A stretch of 22,603 nt of DNA from DAOTTY01 sp964451095 (GTDB taxonomy: Bacteria; Chloroflexota; Anaerolineae; Aggregatilineales; Phototrophicaceae), in assembly GCA_964451095.1 (NCBI GenBank), contig CAYVGI010000079.1, forward strand, positions 1 to 22,603, read 5' to 3'. The notes beneath the pieces were generated by a model. It did not search any database. It saw nothing but the letters and a program-made list of their open reading frames with translations, and was not told the DNA's origin. Position 1 is the stretch's first letter. Each line of letters begins with the position of its first letter. Shown piece after piece: positions 1-6,362 of this stretch. The position numbers were made by a program, and so were the translations under genes.

Positions 1-19
1 CGCGCATCAGGTTCGGATG

Positions 20-47
20 TTGCTCTTTGCAGCACACCCCCTATAAT
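20..47 (+). promoter_or_regulatory. Putative promoter with flanking direct repeats, upstream of the XRE gene
   Basis: A perfect TATAAT lies at 42-47, with a partial -35 (TTGCTC, 20-25) 16 bp upstream. The 10-mer CTTTGCAGCA occurs twice, at 25-34 and 49-58, bracketing the -10 box. Direct repeats placed over the spacer and the expected start site suggest an operator, perhaps for the downstream XRE protein itself (inference). A second, weaker pair of TATACT boxes occurs at 114-119 and 144-149, closer to the gene, so the true start site is uncertain. Confidence 0.45.
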
Positions 48-153
48 CCTTTGCAGCAATCTGGGGATTGTAGCTGGGTGCTTAGCGCCGAGCGACATCC
101 TCACTTTAATCTATATACTCCAAGTTTTCAACGTCGGTATCTCTATACTCAAA

Positions 154-492
154 ATGCAGTTCCAAACGGATCGCCTCATTGCGTTTCGCAAAGCGCACGA
201 TATGACCCAGGCGCAGCTTGCCGAAGCGCTGGACATCAGCCAGAACCAAATTTCCAGCTACGAACGCAATCACACCAACCCCACCATTATCACACTGGCG
301 AAGATGGCGCGGCTTTTTAACACCACCACCGATTACCTGATGGGGCTAACCAACCTGCCCGACCCCACCGCCGAACCCGACCCGCACATCAACGAACACG
401 AGGCGGCACTGCTGGCGCTCATGCGCTCCCACGACACCACAGAGCAGGCGCGGCTGGTGCGGGTTGCCCGCGCCATGTGGAACACAGACTGA
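154..492 (+). CDS. XRE-family helix-turn-helix transcriptional regulator
   Basis: This 112-residue protein is a Cro/CI-type DNA-binding regulator. The HTH_3 domain occupies roughly residues 6-62: LIAFRKAHDMTQAQLAEAL forms the first helices, ISQNQISSYERN is the recognition region, and the domain ends with the typical DYLMG. The remaining ~45 residues are acidic and helical (HEAALLALMRSHD...) and may serve dimerisation. No clear Shine-Dalgarno precedes the ATG; TATACT at 144-149 ends only 4 bp before it, so a very short leader is possible. No toxin or phage partner gene is adjacent, so it is probably a stand-alone regulator. The family call is firm; the target is unknown, though flanking direct repeats in its upstream region suggest self-regulation. 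Confidence 0.93.
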   Translation: MQFQTDRLIAFRKAHDMTQAQLAEALDISQNQISSYERNHTNPTIITLAKMARLFNTTTDYLMGLTNLPDPTAEPDPHINEHEAALLALMRSHDTTEQARLVRVARAMWNTD

Positions 493-551
493 TCTTCGCT
501 GCTGCCCGTTAGTAGGTGTGAGCGTTCCCATTTGCCGCCGTTTGTAGGTTT

Positions 552-565
552 ATGACGGTTGTCAT
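552..565. promoter_or_regulatory. Operator-like inverted repeat upstream of the UspA-type gene
   Basis: ATGAC (552-556) and GTCAT (561-565) form a perfect inverted repeat with a 4-bp centre. It lies within the 258-bp gap between the XRE gene and the usp gene. The same gap has two TGTAGATG copies (601-608 and 618-625). This could be a regulator binding site, but short palindromes arise by chance and no well-formed promoter overlaps it. Confidence 0.25.
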
Positions 566-750
566 GTGCATTTTGTGACGCGATCTACTGGAATGTGCCG
601 TGTAGATGCCCTATGCTTGTAGATGTAAAAAGAATTAATGTGCGTATTTAACGAAGACAAGTCACTGTTGTGATTGCCATCGGGTCGTTCGCAATTGGAG
701 TTCTGCTACAGGTACCGCGCTGACGTTGTATTGTAAAAGGAAAAAAGAAA

Positions 751-1221
751 ATGATTGGACATAAAGTTCTTGCCCCGCTAGATGGCTCTGTTACTGCTGC
801 ACTCGCCCTGAACCATGCGAAACGGTTCATCTCACCCAACGGGCAACTGTACTTGCTCTCCGTGATGGACCCGCAGCAGGCAACCCGCACGTTTATTTCC
901 GATGTTGCGCCGTCGCGCACGCTGCTGCAAGAGCGCCAAAGCTACCTCAAGAGCGAGATACTGCGGCTGTCACAGCAGGGCATTACCGCAACTGCCGCCG
1001 TAGAAATTGGCGACCCTGTGCACCTGATCGTGGGCAAATCGCACTACTGCGACCTGATTTTGCTCACTGCGCACGGTTGGGCGGAGTTCCGCCCGGAGCG
1101 CTACGGCGAGGTGGTGCAGCAGGTGCTCAACCGGGCGGCGTGCCCGGTGGTGGTCATCCCGCTAAACCGCTTTGAGTCGCTAGAGATCCACGAACCCCGG
1201 CGCAGCGCGGCGAACGCCTAG
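751..1221 (+). CDS. Universal stress protein (UspA family), probably not ATP-binding
   Basis: The 156-residue product has the single Usp fold. The N-terminal strand HKVLAPLDGS holds the conserved Asp11, the middle strand LILLTAHG ends at about residue 109, and the C-terminal part VLNRAACPVVVIPL (about 125-138) is characteristic. Usp proteins are small cytoplasmic dimers linked to stress survival. ATP-binding members carry a G-2x-G-9x-G(S/T) loop; here the stretch after His108-Gly109 reads WAEFRPERYGEV, so the second Gly and the G-S/T pair are missing and the protein is more likely of the non-ATP-binding type (inference). An AAAGGA element precedes the ATG. A 20-bp GC-rich palindrome follows the stop, and the next gene encodes an FHA protein. 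Confidence 0.9.
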   Translation: MIGHKVLAPLDGSVTAALALNHAKRFISPNGQLYLLSVMDPQQATRTFISDVAPSRTLLQERQSYLKSEILRLSQQGITATAAVEIGDPVHLIVGKSHYCDLILLTAHGWAEFRPERYGEVVQQVLNRAACPVVVIPLNRFESLEIHEPRRSAANA

Positions 1222-1237
1222 CGTATCGCTCGCTGTA

Positions 1238-1257
1238 GGGCGGCAGCGCTGCCGCCC
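1238..1257. terminator. GC-rich 20-bp perfect palindrome after the usp gene
   Basis: GGGCGGCAGC (1238-1247) is followed at once by its reverse complement (1248-1257), 16 bp after the usp stop codon. RNA could form an 8-bp GC stem with a tetraloop. No T-run follows, so it is at best a weak or factor-assisted terminator; it might instead be a protein-binding palindrome. Confidence 0.4.
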
Positions 1258-1273
1258 GCCGCCAATGCCCCCG

Positions 1274-1289
1274 CTGTAAACGGTTACAG
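1274..1289. promoter_or_regulatory. Operator-like palindrome upstream of the FHA gene
   Basis: CTGTAA (1274-1279) and TTACAG (1284-1289) are exact inverted repeats around a 4-bp centre. The site lies 121 bp upstream of the FHA start and just after the usp hairpin. It resembles a dimeric repressor site, but no matching promoter elements stand out, so the assignment is tentative. Confidence 0.3.
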
Positions 1290-1410
1290 TTCAGCAAAAG
1301 TATAAAAAAGTTGTTGCAGGCACAGACCCTAACACAGTCTTTACGTATTTCACAATCTATGTTGTTATTATGGTCGTCAGATTGGTGCCATAACATGAGG
1401 CAAGGACTGG

Positions 1411-1869
1411 ATGACTGCTTTCGATTTTGAACCAGAAAACGATGCACGCCTGGATAGGGAATCTCGCCAGACGGAAAAACTCTCTCCACGGGCGGCGATG
1501 CCGATGTACGACCGCACCGTAGACGGGGACATCCCGTGGCTAATCGGGCTGATGATGGAAAATGGCGAGCAGTTCACCATCGAAGTGGACGAGAGCTTTA
1601 CGCTGGGTCGGCGCGGGCTAGATACGTTTGAGGAACTGCACCTGGACTTATCCACGCACAACGCGCAAAAGCACGGCGTCTCTCGTGTGCACGCCCGCGT
1701 AACCGTGCACAAAAATGGGCTGGCACTCCACGACCTGGGCAGCACCAACGGCACATTTTTAAACGGCTACCAGATCGCGTCGTTCATCAACGTACCGCTA
1801 CAGGACGGCGATTTGATCGAGCTGGGTAACCTGCCCGTGCGCGTGAACTATCTGGCGCGGGTGAAGTAG
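1411..1869 (+). CDS. FHA-domain protein (phosphothreonine-binding)
   Basis: The 152-residue protein ends in a forkhead-associated domain spanning about residues 43-147. Its hallmark residues are all present: FTLGRR (63-68), SRVHA (91-95) and the DLGSTNGTFLNG loop (108-119), which in known FHA domains contacts the phosphothreonine peptide. The N-terminal ~40 residues are charged and probably disordered, and could include a phosphorylation site for a Ser/Thr kinase (inference; no kinase gene is in the window). AAGGA at 1402-1406 precedes the ATG at good spacing, which fixes this start. FHA proteins of this size act as phosphorylation-dependent adaptors in the cytoplasm. It converges with the PD40 gene on the other strand. 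Confidence 0.93.
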   Translation: MTAFDFEPENDARLDRESRQTEKLSPRAAMPMYDRTVDGDIPWLIGLMMENGEQFTIEVDESFTLGRRGLDTFEELHLDLSTHNAQKHGVSRVHARVTVHKNGLALHDLGSTNGTFLNGYQIASFINVPLQDGDLIELGNLPVRVNYLARVK

Positions 1870-1956
1870 CGTTACCGTGTTGCCTGCGAAATATGCTGTA
1901 GCAGTAGGCGTCCAGTTCACCCCTCCCACCGCAATGTGATCAATGCACTTGCTGGC

Positions 1957-1972
1957 AAAGCAGGTGCTTTTT
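1957..1972. terminator. Weak hairpin with T-run between convergent genes
   Basis: AAAGC and GCTTT form a short stem around AGGT, followed on the plus strand by further T residues (up to about 1972). It sits between the FHA gene (ending 1869) and the converging PD40 gene (ending 1997). The stem is only about 5 bp, so this is a low-confidence terminator for the FHA transcript. Confidence 0.3.
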
Positions 1973-1996
1973 GCTCCCCTGCACGAGCTTACACAA

Positions 1997-2872
1997 CTAC
2001 TTTGACCATGCCAGGTGCTGCTGAAACGTGCGGTCATCGGTCAGCGGGCGGGTTGCGCCCGTGTTCACATTGACGACGTATATGTTGCTGGCACCCATCA
2101 CCAGCCCGGTGTAGGCAATGTGGCGTCCATCGGGTGCCCATGTGGGATAGTCCACAGCTTCTACGGTGTCATCCGTGAGCTTGCGTGTGTCCCGCGTTGC
2201 CATGTCGATCACAAAGAGTCCGTTATCCTCAGACACATACGAGTCGGATATGTACGTTAGTTGCTTTCCGTCCGGGGAAAACCTTGCCTGCGAGTACGAC
2301 GGCAGCCCCTGCACCGACTGCGCAAGCGGCGTGCGCTGCCCGGTGGTCATATCATGCAGAAAAAGCCCCTCAAAGCCCATATATGCCAGTTTGTCGCCAT
2401 CAGGGGACAACACACCACCGTCCCCTAAAATGTCCGTCAGCGGCGTTGTAGCGCCCGTGTCACCATCCACACGCACAAAGCCGCTTACCCCCATGGTGAA
2501 CAGCCAATCGCCGTTTGGCGCGGGTGTGGTGTACGTCGGCAGGAAATCTGTGTACGGCACATCGCGGGAGGTGCCGTCGAACAGGTTAAATGTGCGCAGC
2601 GCGTTGCCACCTTCGGTGCTCGCGGCGGTGAGCACGGTGGTGGCGTCTGACGCGGTGGTGTAATACGTGTTGAAGTCCAGGTCGGTTGCCAGTTCCACGG
2701 TGTGCCCACGGGCGGGCGACAGCGCAGAGAAGGTAAACACACTGCCGTCGTGCGTGGCATAGCTGATGAAACTGCTGCCGGGTAACCAAGGCGCTATCCC
2801 GCGTGCTGTGAAGACCGCACCCGTTACCAAAACTGACACCAACACGATATACGCGGCAAAAAAACGCCCCAT
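1997..2872 (-). CDS. Membrane-anchored or secreted TolB-like PD40 beta-propeller protein
   Basis: I place the start at 2872 (291 residues). The ATG there follows GGGGGTGAG, and the protein then opens with MGRFFAAYIVLVSVLVTGAV, a signal peptide or membrane anchor; longer readings add 72 unconvincing residues. The rest is a WD40-like propeller of PD40 blades, seen as LSPDGDKLAYMG, RFSPDGKQLTYIS and WAPDGRHIAYTG, each followed by an 'IYVVNVNTG'-type strand and R-PLTDD or R-KLTDD. In TolB such blades bind protein partners in the periplasm; stand-alone versions in Chloroflexota have no defined role. It is divergent from the DUF6882-type gene and related in architecture to the plus-strand protein at 4461-5366, so the two are probably distant paralogues. 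Confidence 0.85.
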   Translation of the reverse strand: MGRFFAAYIVLVSVLVTGAVFTARGIAPWLPGSSFISYATHDGSVFTFSALSPARGHTVELATDLDFNTYYTTASDATTVLTAASTEGGNALRTFNLFDGTSRDVPYTDFLPTYTTPAPNGDWLFTMGVSGFVRVDGDTGATTPLTDILGDGGVLSPDGDKLAYMGFEGLFLHDMTTGQRTPLAQSVQGLPSYSQARFSPDGKQLTYISDSYVSEDNGLFVIDMATRDTRKLTDDTVEAVDYPTWAPDGRHIAYTGLVMGASNIYVVNVNTGATRPLTDDRTFQQHLAWSK

Positions 2873-2914
2873 TTGCTGCTCACCCCCGAAGAAACGATAG
2901 GTTCGGTGTGTATT

Positions 2915-2928
2915 TACGCTTAAGCGTA
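2915..2928. promoter_or_regulatory. Perfect 14-bp palindrome in the divergent promoter region
   Basis: TACGCTTAAGCGTA is a perfect palindrome in the 134 bp between two divergently transcribed genes. On the minus strand it is preceded by TTGTATGAT, which contains a possible -10 (TATGAT, 2934-2929), so the palindrome would cover the start site of the PD40 gene. This is the geometry of a repressor operator (inference). Confidence 0.45.
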
Positions 2929-2960
2929 TCATACAAAATCCCCGCTGGTGTGCCTGCGCG

Positions 2961-2969
2961 TGATACAAT
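2961..2969 (+). promoter_or_regulatory. Extended -10 promoter element for the DUF6882-type gene
   Basis: TGATACAAT is an extended -10 element (TGn followed by TACAAT at 2964-2969). It lies 37 bp before the ATG at 3007, giving a leader of about 30 nt. No good -35 is visible, as is common with extended -10 promoters. The same TGn-TAnnnT layout recurs upstream of several genes here. Confidence 0.45.
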
Positions 2970-3006
2970 CGCAGCACCTTCAAAACGAGTAGATTGCTTA
3001 CCCCTG

Positions 3007-3693
3007 ATGGCTGTTTCCTCAACGTTCGAGACTTTGCTGCTGCGCCACGCAGCACGCGCCTACGAAAAGCAGATGTTCCTCGGAACACTCATCGGCAGCA
3101 GAGATTGGTTCTACGACCTGAAGACGGGCAAGCTGCACTTCGGCAAGGACATCGCGTTTAACATGCAGCTTATCGGCACAGAGGGGTACGCCTCCAGTAC
3201 GTGGTTGTGGTCTTGGGCGAACACCGCGAGCAGCATCCCACCGCAGTTGCTCGCCGCCGCACAGACCATCCGCGCCTACGGCGAGCAGATGAGCATCCCG
3301 GCATTGGTCACACCGCACATCTCACTCAATGAGCACTACAACGGTCACTATATGGCGATGGTATCCAGCGGTGTGTTCAAGGCAAATGCCTACTACCGTG
3401 CGCCATACGATGACGGTGCGCTGTTTCTGCTAATTGATGACCCTGACTATCCACAAGACGCCCGCCATACGGTTACGCGCATCCAGGCGATGTTCCCGCA
3501 GTTTATTAGTCAGGTGCCGCTGTACGATCACCGTGCGACATTTACAGGCTACCTGGAATCTTATGACATGGTAGTGAAGACCGACGAGCGCAAAATTCGC
3601 GGCATCCACCCGGAAGACCGCTCCGAGGTAACGGCGGAGTTCGATGAACACAAGCGGTTAACGCGCATCAGCAGCCGACTAACACAAGAATAG
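3007..3693 (+). CDS. DUF6882-type conserved protein
   Basis: The start at 3007 yields 228 residues (MAVSSTFETLL...) and lies after the promoter element; a longer in-frame reading would begin inside the divergent promoter. The protein resembles the DUF6882 family, whose members carry an early W-x-x-D-x-x-x-G-x-L-x-F segment (here DWFYDLKTGKLHFG, about 33-46), then a phrase like 'TWLWSWAN' (about 63-70) followed by a helix and a residue-rich strand region with FKANAYYRAPYDDGALFLLIDD. The C-terminal ~50 residues (YLESYDMVVKTDERKI...) are polar. Function of the family is unknown. No signal peptide or membrane segment is seen, so it should be cytoplasmic. It is followed after 99 bp by a separate small gene with its own promoter. 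Confidence 0.8.
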   Translation: MAVSSTFETLLLRHAARAYEKQMFLGTLIGSRDWFYDLKTGKLHFGKDIAFNMQLIGTEGYASSTWLWSWANTASSIPPQLLAAAQTIRAYGEQMSIPALVTPHISLNEHYNGHYMAMVSSGVFKANAYYRAPYDDGALFLLIDDPDYPQDARHTVTRIQAMFPQFISQVPLYDHRATFTGYLESYDMVVKTDERKIRGIHPEDRSEVTAEFDEHKRLTRISSRLTQE

Positions 3694-3744
3694 AGATTGG
3701 GTTTTAGTATTCAAACTATCTGTAACATTAGCCAAAAATGAGTG

Positions 3745-3750
3745 TATAAT
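3745..3750 (+). promoter_or_regulatory. TATAAT -10 box upstream of the 122-residue protein gene
   Basis: A perfect TATAAT lies at 3745-3750, preceded by TG. A weak -35 (TGTAAC, 3721-3726) is 18 bp upstream. Transcription would start near 3757, leaving a ~36-nt leader that contains the AGGAG ribosome-binding site at 3780-3784. Confidence 0.5.
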
Positions 3751-3792
3751 AAGCATATCCGCAATAATTTAACGTATTCAGGAGTTGCGGCA

Positions 3793-4161
3793 ATGCTTAC
3801 TGTTAATTGGGATTCACAAAACCGTCTGTTACACACGCATGTTGAGGGTATCATTTATTATGATGACCTCGTTGCATACGCCCATCGGCTGCGGGCAGAG
3901 CTTGCCCAGTGCCCGGACGACATCATTCACGTTGTTGAGATAAAAAACGACCACCGCGTTGCGCTTGGCAACATTGCCCAGATTGTGCGCCTGTTCAGGG
4001 ACTTCAAAACAAACGCCTGTACAGAGACAATCATCGTCACCCAGCACACCACGGCACGGTTGCTGGCAGTGTCCATTTGCCAGGTTTTGCGCCATCGCTA
4101 CACCACGCTTGGGACAATGGCGGCGTTACAACGGTACCTGCAACACAGTGATGCAGCGTAA
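3793..4161 (+). CDS. Small cytoplasmic protein, SpoIIAA/STAS-like in outline
   Basis: The start at 3793 is set by AGGAG eight bases upstream and gives 122 residues; the reading that begins at 3742 would overlap the -10 box. The sequence alternates strands and helices: an N-terminal strand pair with LLHTHVEGIIYYDDLVAYAHRL, a central strand IIHVVEIKND, a helix AQIVRLFRDFK, a strand TETIIVTQH and a C-terminal helix. This order resembles the SpoIIAA-like fold found in many small stand-alone proteins, where the 'VEG-IYYDDL' phrase would match the opening strand and helix. That is a pattern judgement, not a clear motif match, and the function is unknown. No signal peptide is present. Confidence 0.72.
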   Translation: MLTVNWDSQNRLLHTHVEGIIYYDDLVAYAHRLRAELAQCPDDIIHVVEIKNDHRVALGNIAQIVRLFRDFKTNACTETIIVTQHTTARLLAVSICQVLRHRYTTLGTMAALQRYLQHSDAA

Positions 4162-4460
4162 TCGCTAAGTTTAGTAAATATCTGACATACATGCACCCGC
4201 CGCTGGCTGTGGCACTAACCGTACCACTTGGCACGGTATTGCACGATGGTTTACTCAAGTTTGAATCTTGTTGCGCCAATTGTGTGAGTTTGGCAGGTGG
4301 CCAATACTGTAGGCATCCGGTCACGCCCAACGCTGACGCTAGCCTTGTGATCTACCACATTAGAGCCGTAGCGCCAATGCTTTCAATGCAACTCAAGGGG
4401 ATGTGGCTGTGGTAACCTAAAATTAACTTCTTAAAGCCTATATGACTTTCACAAACGCTT
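4162..4460. other. 299-bp intergenic stretch with a short palindromic repeat
   Basis: No convincing gene is seen here: a 74-codon frame (4191-4415) has no ribosome-binding site or recognisable content. The stretch contains the imperfect palindrome at 4218-4237, described separately, and a minor stem TTGGC/GCCAA at 4290-4304. No clear promoter for the gene that starts at 4461 was found. Confidence 0.6.
4218..4237. repeat. Interspersed ~20-bp palindrome, intergenic copy
   Basis: ACCGTACC (4218-4225) and GGCACGGT (4230-4237) are inverted repeats with one mismatch around ACTT. Its reverse strand contains CCAAGTGGTACGGT, which differs at one of 14 positions from the copy at 7493-7506 in parB. The three copies in the window therefore look like one family of small palindromic units. 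Confidence 0.5.
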
Positions 4461-5366
4461 ATGTACAAGGTCTTGCTGCGATTCACGAGTTCCCTTTTTA
4501 TCATTATTCTGTGCCTCACTGCTGCCGCGCATTTTTCCGCCACACACACCCCCGGACAGATGATTGCCTATACTTCCAACCGCACAGGCAACTGGCAGGT
4601 CTATCTAATCGACCTGCGCACGCGCATGGAACAGCAAGTACGCGTAAATGGCTTTAACCCTGCAACGTTTAGCTGGTCGCCAGATTGTGACCACATCGCG
4701 TTCATCCGCACGGTAGATCGCGGTGGTTCGTTGTACACGGTTGACTTGAACACACAACAGGTAGAACTCATCGCACAGGCATCGCCAGACTATGGCTATT
4801 CGCTGCCGCGCTGGTCACCAGATGGCAGCGCTATTTTGCTGCTGAAGTATACGACCGATGGCACCGGAACAGACATGGTTGTGGTGGATGTGGTGAGCAA
4901 GCAGGAGCGCCAACTCGTGCAGGGCTTGCGCGGCGGTGTCTTCCCGTCTTGGTCGCCGGACGGTGAGCGTGTGGTGTTCGCAAACACCAAGCAGACCACC
5001 GACCTGTATGAACTAGACGTGGCGACAGGTACCACCACCCGCCTGACGTACACCTACACCGAGGAGACATCGCCCGTGTACTCACCAGACGGGCAGCGCA
5101 TCGCCTATGCCCAGCCACAGAATGGGCGCAGCAACATCTACACGCTGGCGCTGAGCACGGGCACCGCACAGCGTGTGACTGCCGACATCAGTGATGCCAT
5201 CTCCCCCACCTGGTCACCAGACGGACGGCACATTGCGTTTGCACGCGGGCAGCAGGTCTTCAGCACATTCAATGTTTACATGCTGGACTTGCTGACGGGC
5301 GAAGAGCGACCGATGACCACTCACCAGGAATGGAACCTGTTCCCGGTGTGGGCACCTTGCAGCTAG
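4461..5366 (+). CDS. Secreted TolB-like PD40 beta-propeller protein
   Basis: The 301-residue product starts with a signal peptide (MYKVLLRFTSSLFIIILCLTA, cleavage near residue 22-27). The rest is a propeller of at least five PD40 blades: FSWSPDCDHIAFIR, PRWSPDGSAILLLK, PSWSPDGERVVFAN, PVYSPDGQRIAYAQ and PTWSPDGRHIAFAR, plus an opening IAYTSNRTGNWQVYLIDL blade and a closing FPVWAP. Blades alternate with 'LYTVDLNT'-type strands and R-LT or R-MT endings as in the C-terminal domain of TolB. No N-terminal TolB domain exists, so it is not the Tol-Pal protein itself. It should lie outside the cytoplasmic membrane; partner unknown. The ribosome-binding site is weak. It shares architecture with the minus-strand protein at 1997-2872. 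Confidence 0.85.
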   Translation: MYKVLLRFTSSLFIIILCLTAAAHFSATHTPGQMIAYTSNRTGNWQVYLIDLRTRMEQQVRVNGFNPATFSWSPDCDHIAFIRTVDRGGSLYTVDLNTQQVELIAQASPDYGYSLPRWSPDGSAILLLKYTTDGTGTDMVVVDVVSKQERQLVQGLRGGVFPSWSPDGERVVFANTKQTTDLYELDVATGTTTRLTYTYTEETSPVYSPDGQRIAYAQPQNGRSNIYTLALSTGTAQRVTADISDAISPTWSPDGRHIAFARGQQVFSTFNVYMLDLLTGEERPMTTHQEWNLFPVWAPCS

Positions 5367-5395
5367 GGCGGGTGCCTGCCCGTGCCCAGTGCCCC

Positions 5396-5407
5396 TTGGG
5401 ATAAAAT
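5396..5407 (+). promoter_or_regulatory. First copy of the TTGGGATAAAAT motif upstream of parA
   Basis: TTGGGATAAAAT occurs at 5396-5407 and again, identically, at 5517-5528. The second copy is well placed as the -10 of the parAB promoter. The first copy lies 30 bp after the preceding gene's stop and could be a second, upstream promoter or a regulator site. Confidence 0.3.
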
Positions 5408-5499
5408 CTGCCGCCCTTCCCCCTCCCCCACTGACCGCCCCACCCCACCCAATGTAAAAAAGTATAACCACAGTGCTTGCACGGTACGCGAACCGATAA

Positions 5500-5528
5500 G
5501 CGACATTTCCTCGGCTTTGGGATAAAAT
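5500..5528 (+). promoter_or_regulatory. Putative parAB promoter
   Basis: GCGACA (5500-5505, four of six matches to the -35 consensus) and TAAAAT (5523-5528) are separated by 17 bp. Transcription would start near 5535, followed by a short leader containing the strong GAGGAGAGG ribosome-binding site. The -10 lies in a 12-mer repeated 121 bp upstream. Confidence 0.5.
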
Positions 5529-5567
5529 AAACTCCACGATCAGCTCGAGGAGAGGACGCATTTCATC

Positions 5568-6362
5568 ATGAAAACGATCGCCGTTGCCAACCGTAAGGGA
5601 GGTGTGGGCAAGTCTACCATTTCAGTGCACATCGCCGCCGGGCTAGCGAACAAGGGGCACAATGTGCTGCTCGTGGACAGTGACCCGCAGGGACATGCGG
5701 GCTACTCTGTGGGGCTAGCACCCGCGCCGGGTTTGTTCGACCTGATGGTGGAGAAGAAGAGCTTCCAGGAAGTGCTGAAGCCCATCGCGCCTGCCCGCTT
5801 TAGCGTGCCAGATAACCCCGCTGTCGGGCGCTTGTTCCTGCTGCCCAGCGACGAAAAAACCACCGTCGTCCCGCTGTTGGAAAAAAGCCCGTTTGCCTTT
5901 TACGATCGGCTGCAAGAACTTACGTCGATGTTCCAGTACGTGATTATTGACACGGCACCCACAGCGACCATGTTTGACGGTTCGGTTTACATGGCGGCGG
6001 GTGCGTTCCTGTATGTGACGGAATGTGAGGCGCTGAGCTTCGACGGACTGAACCAGGGACTGCAACAAATCCGTGAGTTCAGCGAGCCGCGTGCTAGCCG
6101 CAACCTGCCGAAGAATCACCTGCTGGGGATTTTGCCAAATCGCTTTCGGCGGGGTACAGACAACCACGAGTACAACCTGGGCATGGTGAAAGAGGCATTT
6201 GGCGACGCTGTGTGGGATCCGCTGCCACTGCGCACGCTCATCAGCGAGGCGACGAATTTCCGGCAGACGCTGTATGCCTATGCGCCCTCTAGCCGAGAGG
6301 CAAACATGATGCGGAAGCTTACCAACAAGTTTGAAAAGGCGGTGACGGAATGGGTCGGATAA
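5568..6362 (+). CDS. parA: ParA-family partition ATPase
   Basis: The 264-residue protein is a deviant-Walker ATPase of the ParA/Soj group. The Walker A box KGGVGKST occupies residues 10-17 with the signature Lys10, the next motif VDSDPQG is at 36-42, and the Walker B strand VIIDTAP is at 125-131. No N-terminal DNA-binding domain is present, so it resembles chromosomal or type Ib ParA. ParA dimers bind DNA nonspecifically with ATP and are released by ParB, thereby moving the parS-bound cargo. A strong ribosome-binding site (GAGGAGAGG) and a promoter precede it. parB begins inside its 3' end (13-bp overlap), which indicates translational coupling. Residues 75-100 between the switch motifs are not specially diagnostic. 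Confidence 0.92.
   Translation: MKTIAVANRKGGVGKSTISVHIAAGLANKGHNVLLVDSDPQGHAGYSVGLAPAPGLFDLMVEKKSFQEVLKPIAPARFSVPDNPAVGRLFLLPSDEKTTVVPLLEKSPFAFYDRLQELTSMFQYVIIDTAPTATMFDGSVYMAAGAFLYVTECEALSFDGLNQGLQQIREFSEPRASRNLPKNHLLGILPNRFRRGTDNHEYNLGMVKEAFGDAVWDPLPLRTLISEATNFRQTLYAYAPSSREANMMRKLTNKFEKAVTEWVG

Noticed and set aside
27..320. 97-codon frame overlapping the XRE gene
   Set aside because: It covers the promoter and the HTH gene in another frame and shows no domain.
154..492. XRE gene as an antitoxin or phage repressor
   Set aside because: No toxin, integrase or phage gene is adjacent; the downstream gene is a UspA-type protein after a 258-bp gap.
4191..4415. 74-codon plus-strand frame in the 299-bp gap
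   Set aside because: No ribosome-binding site, no promoter, no recognisable sequence; it spans the palindromic repeat.
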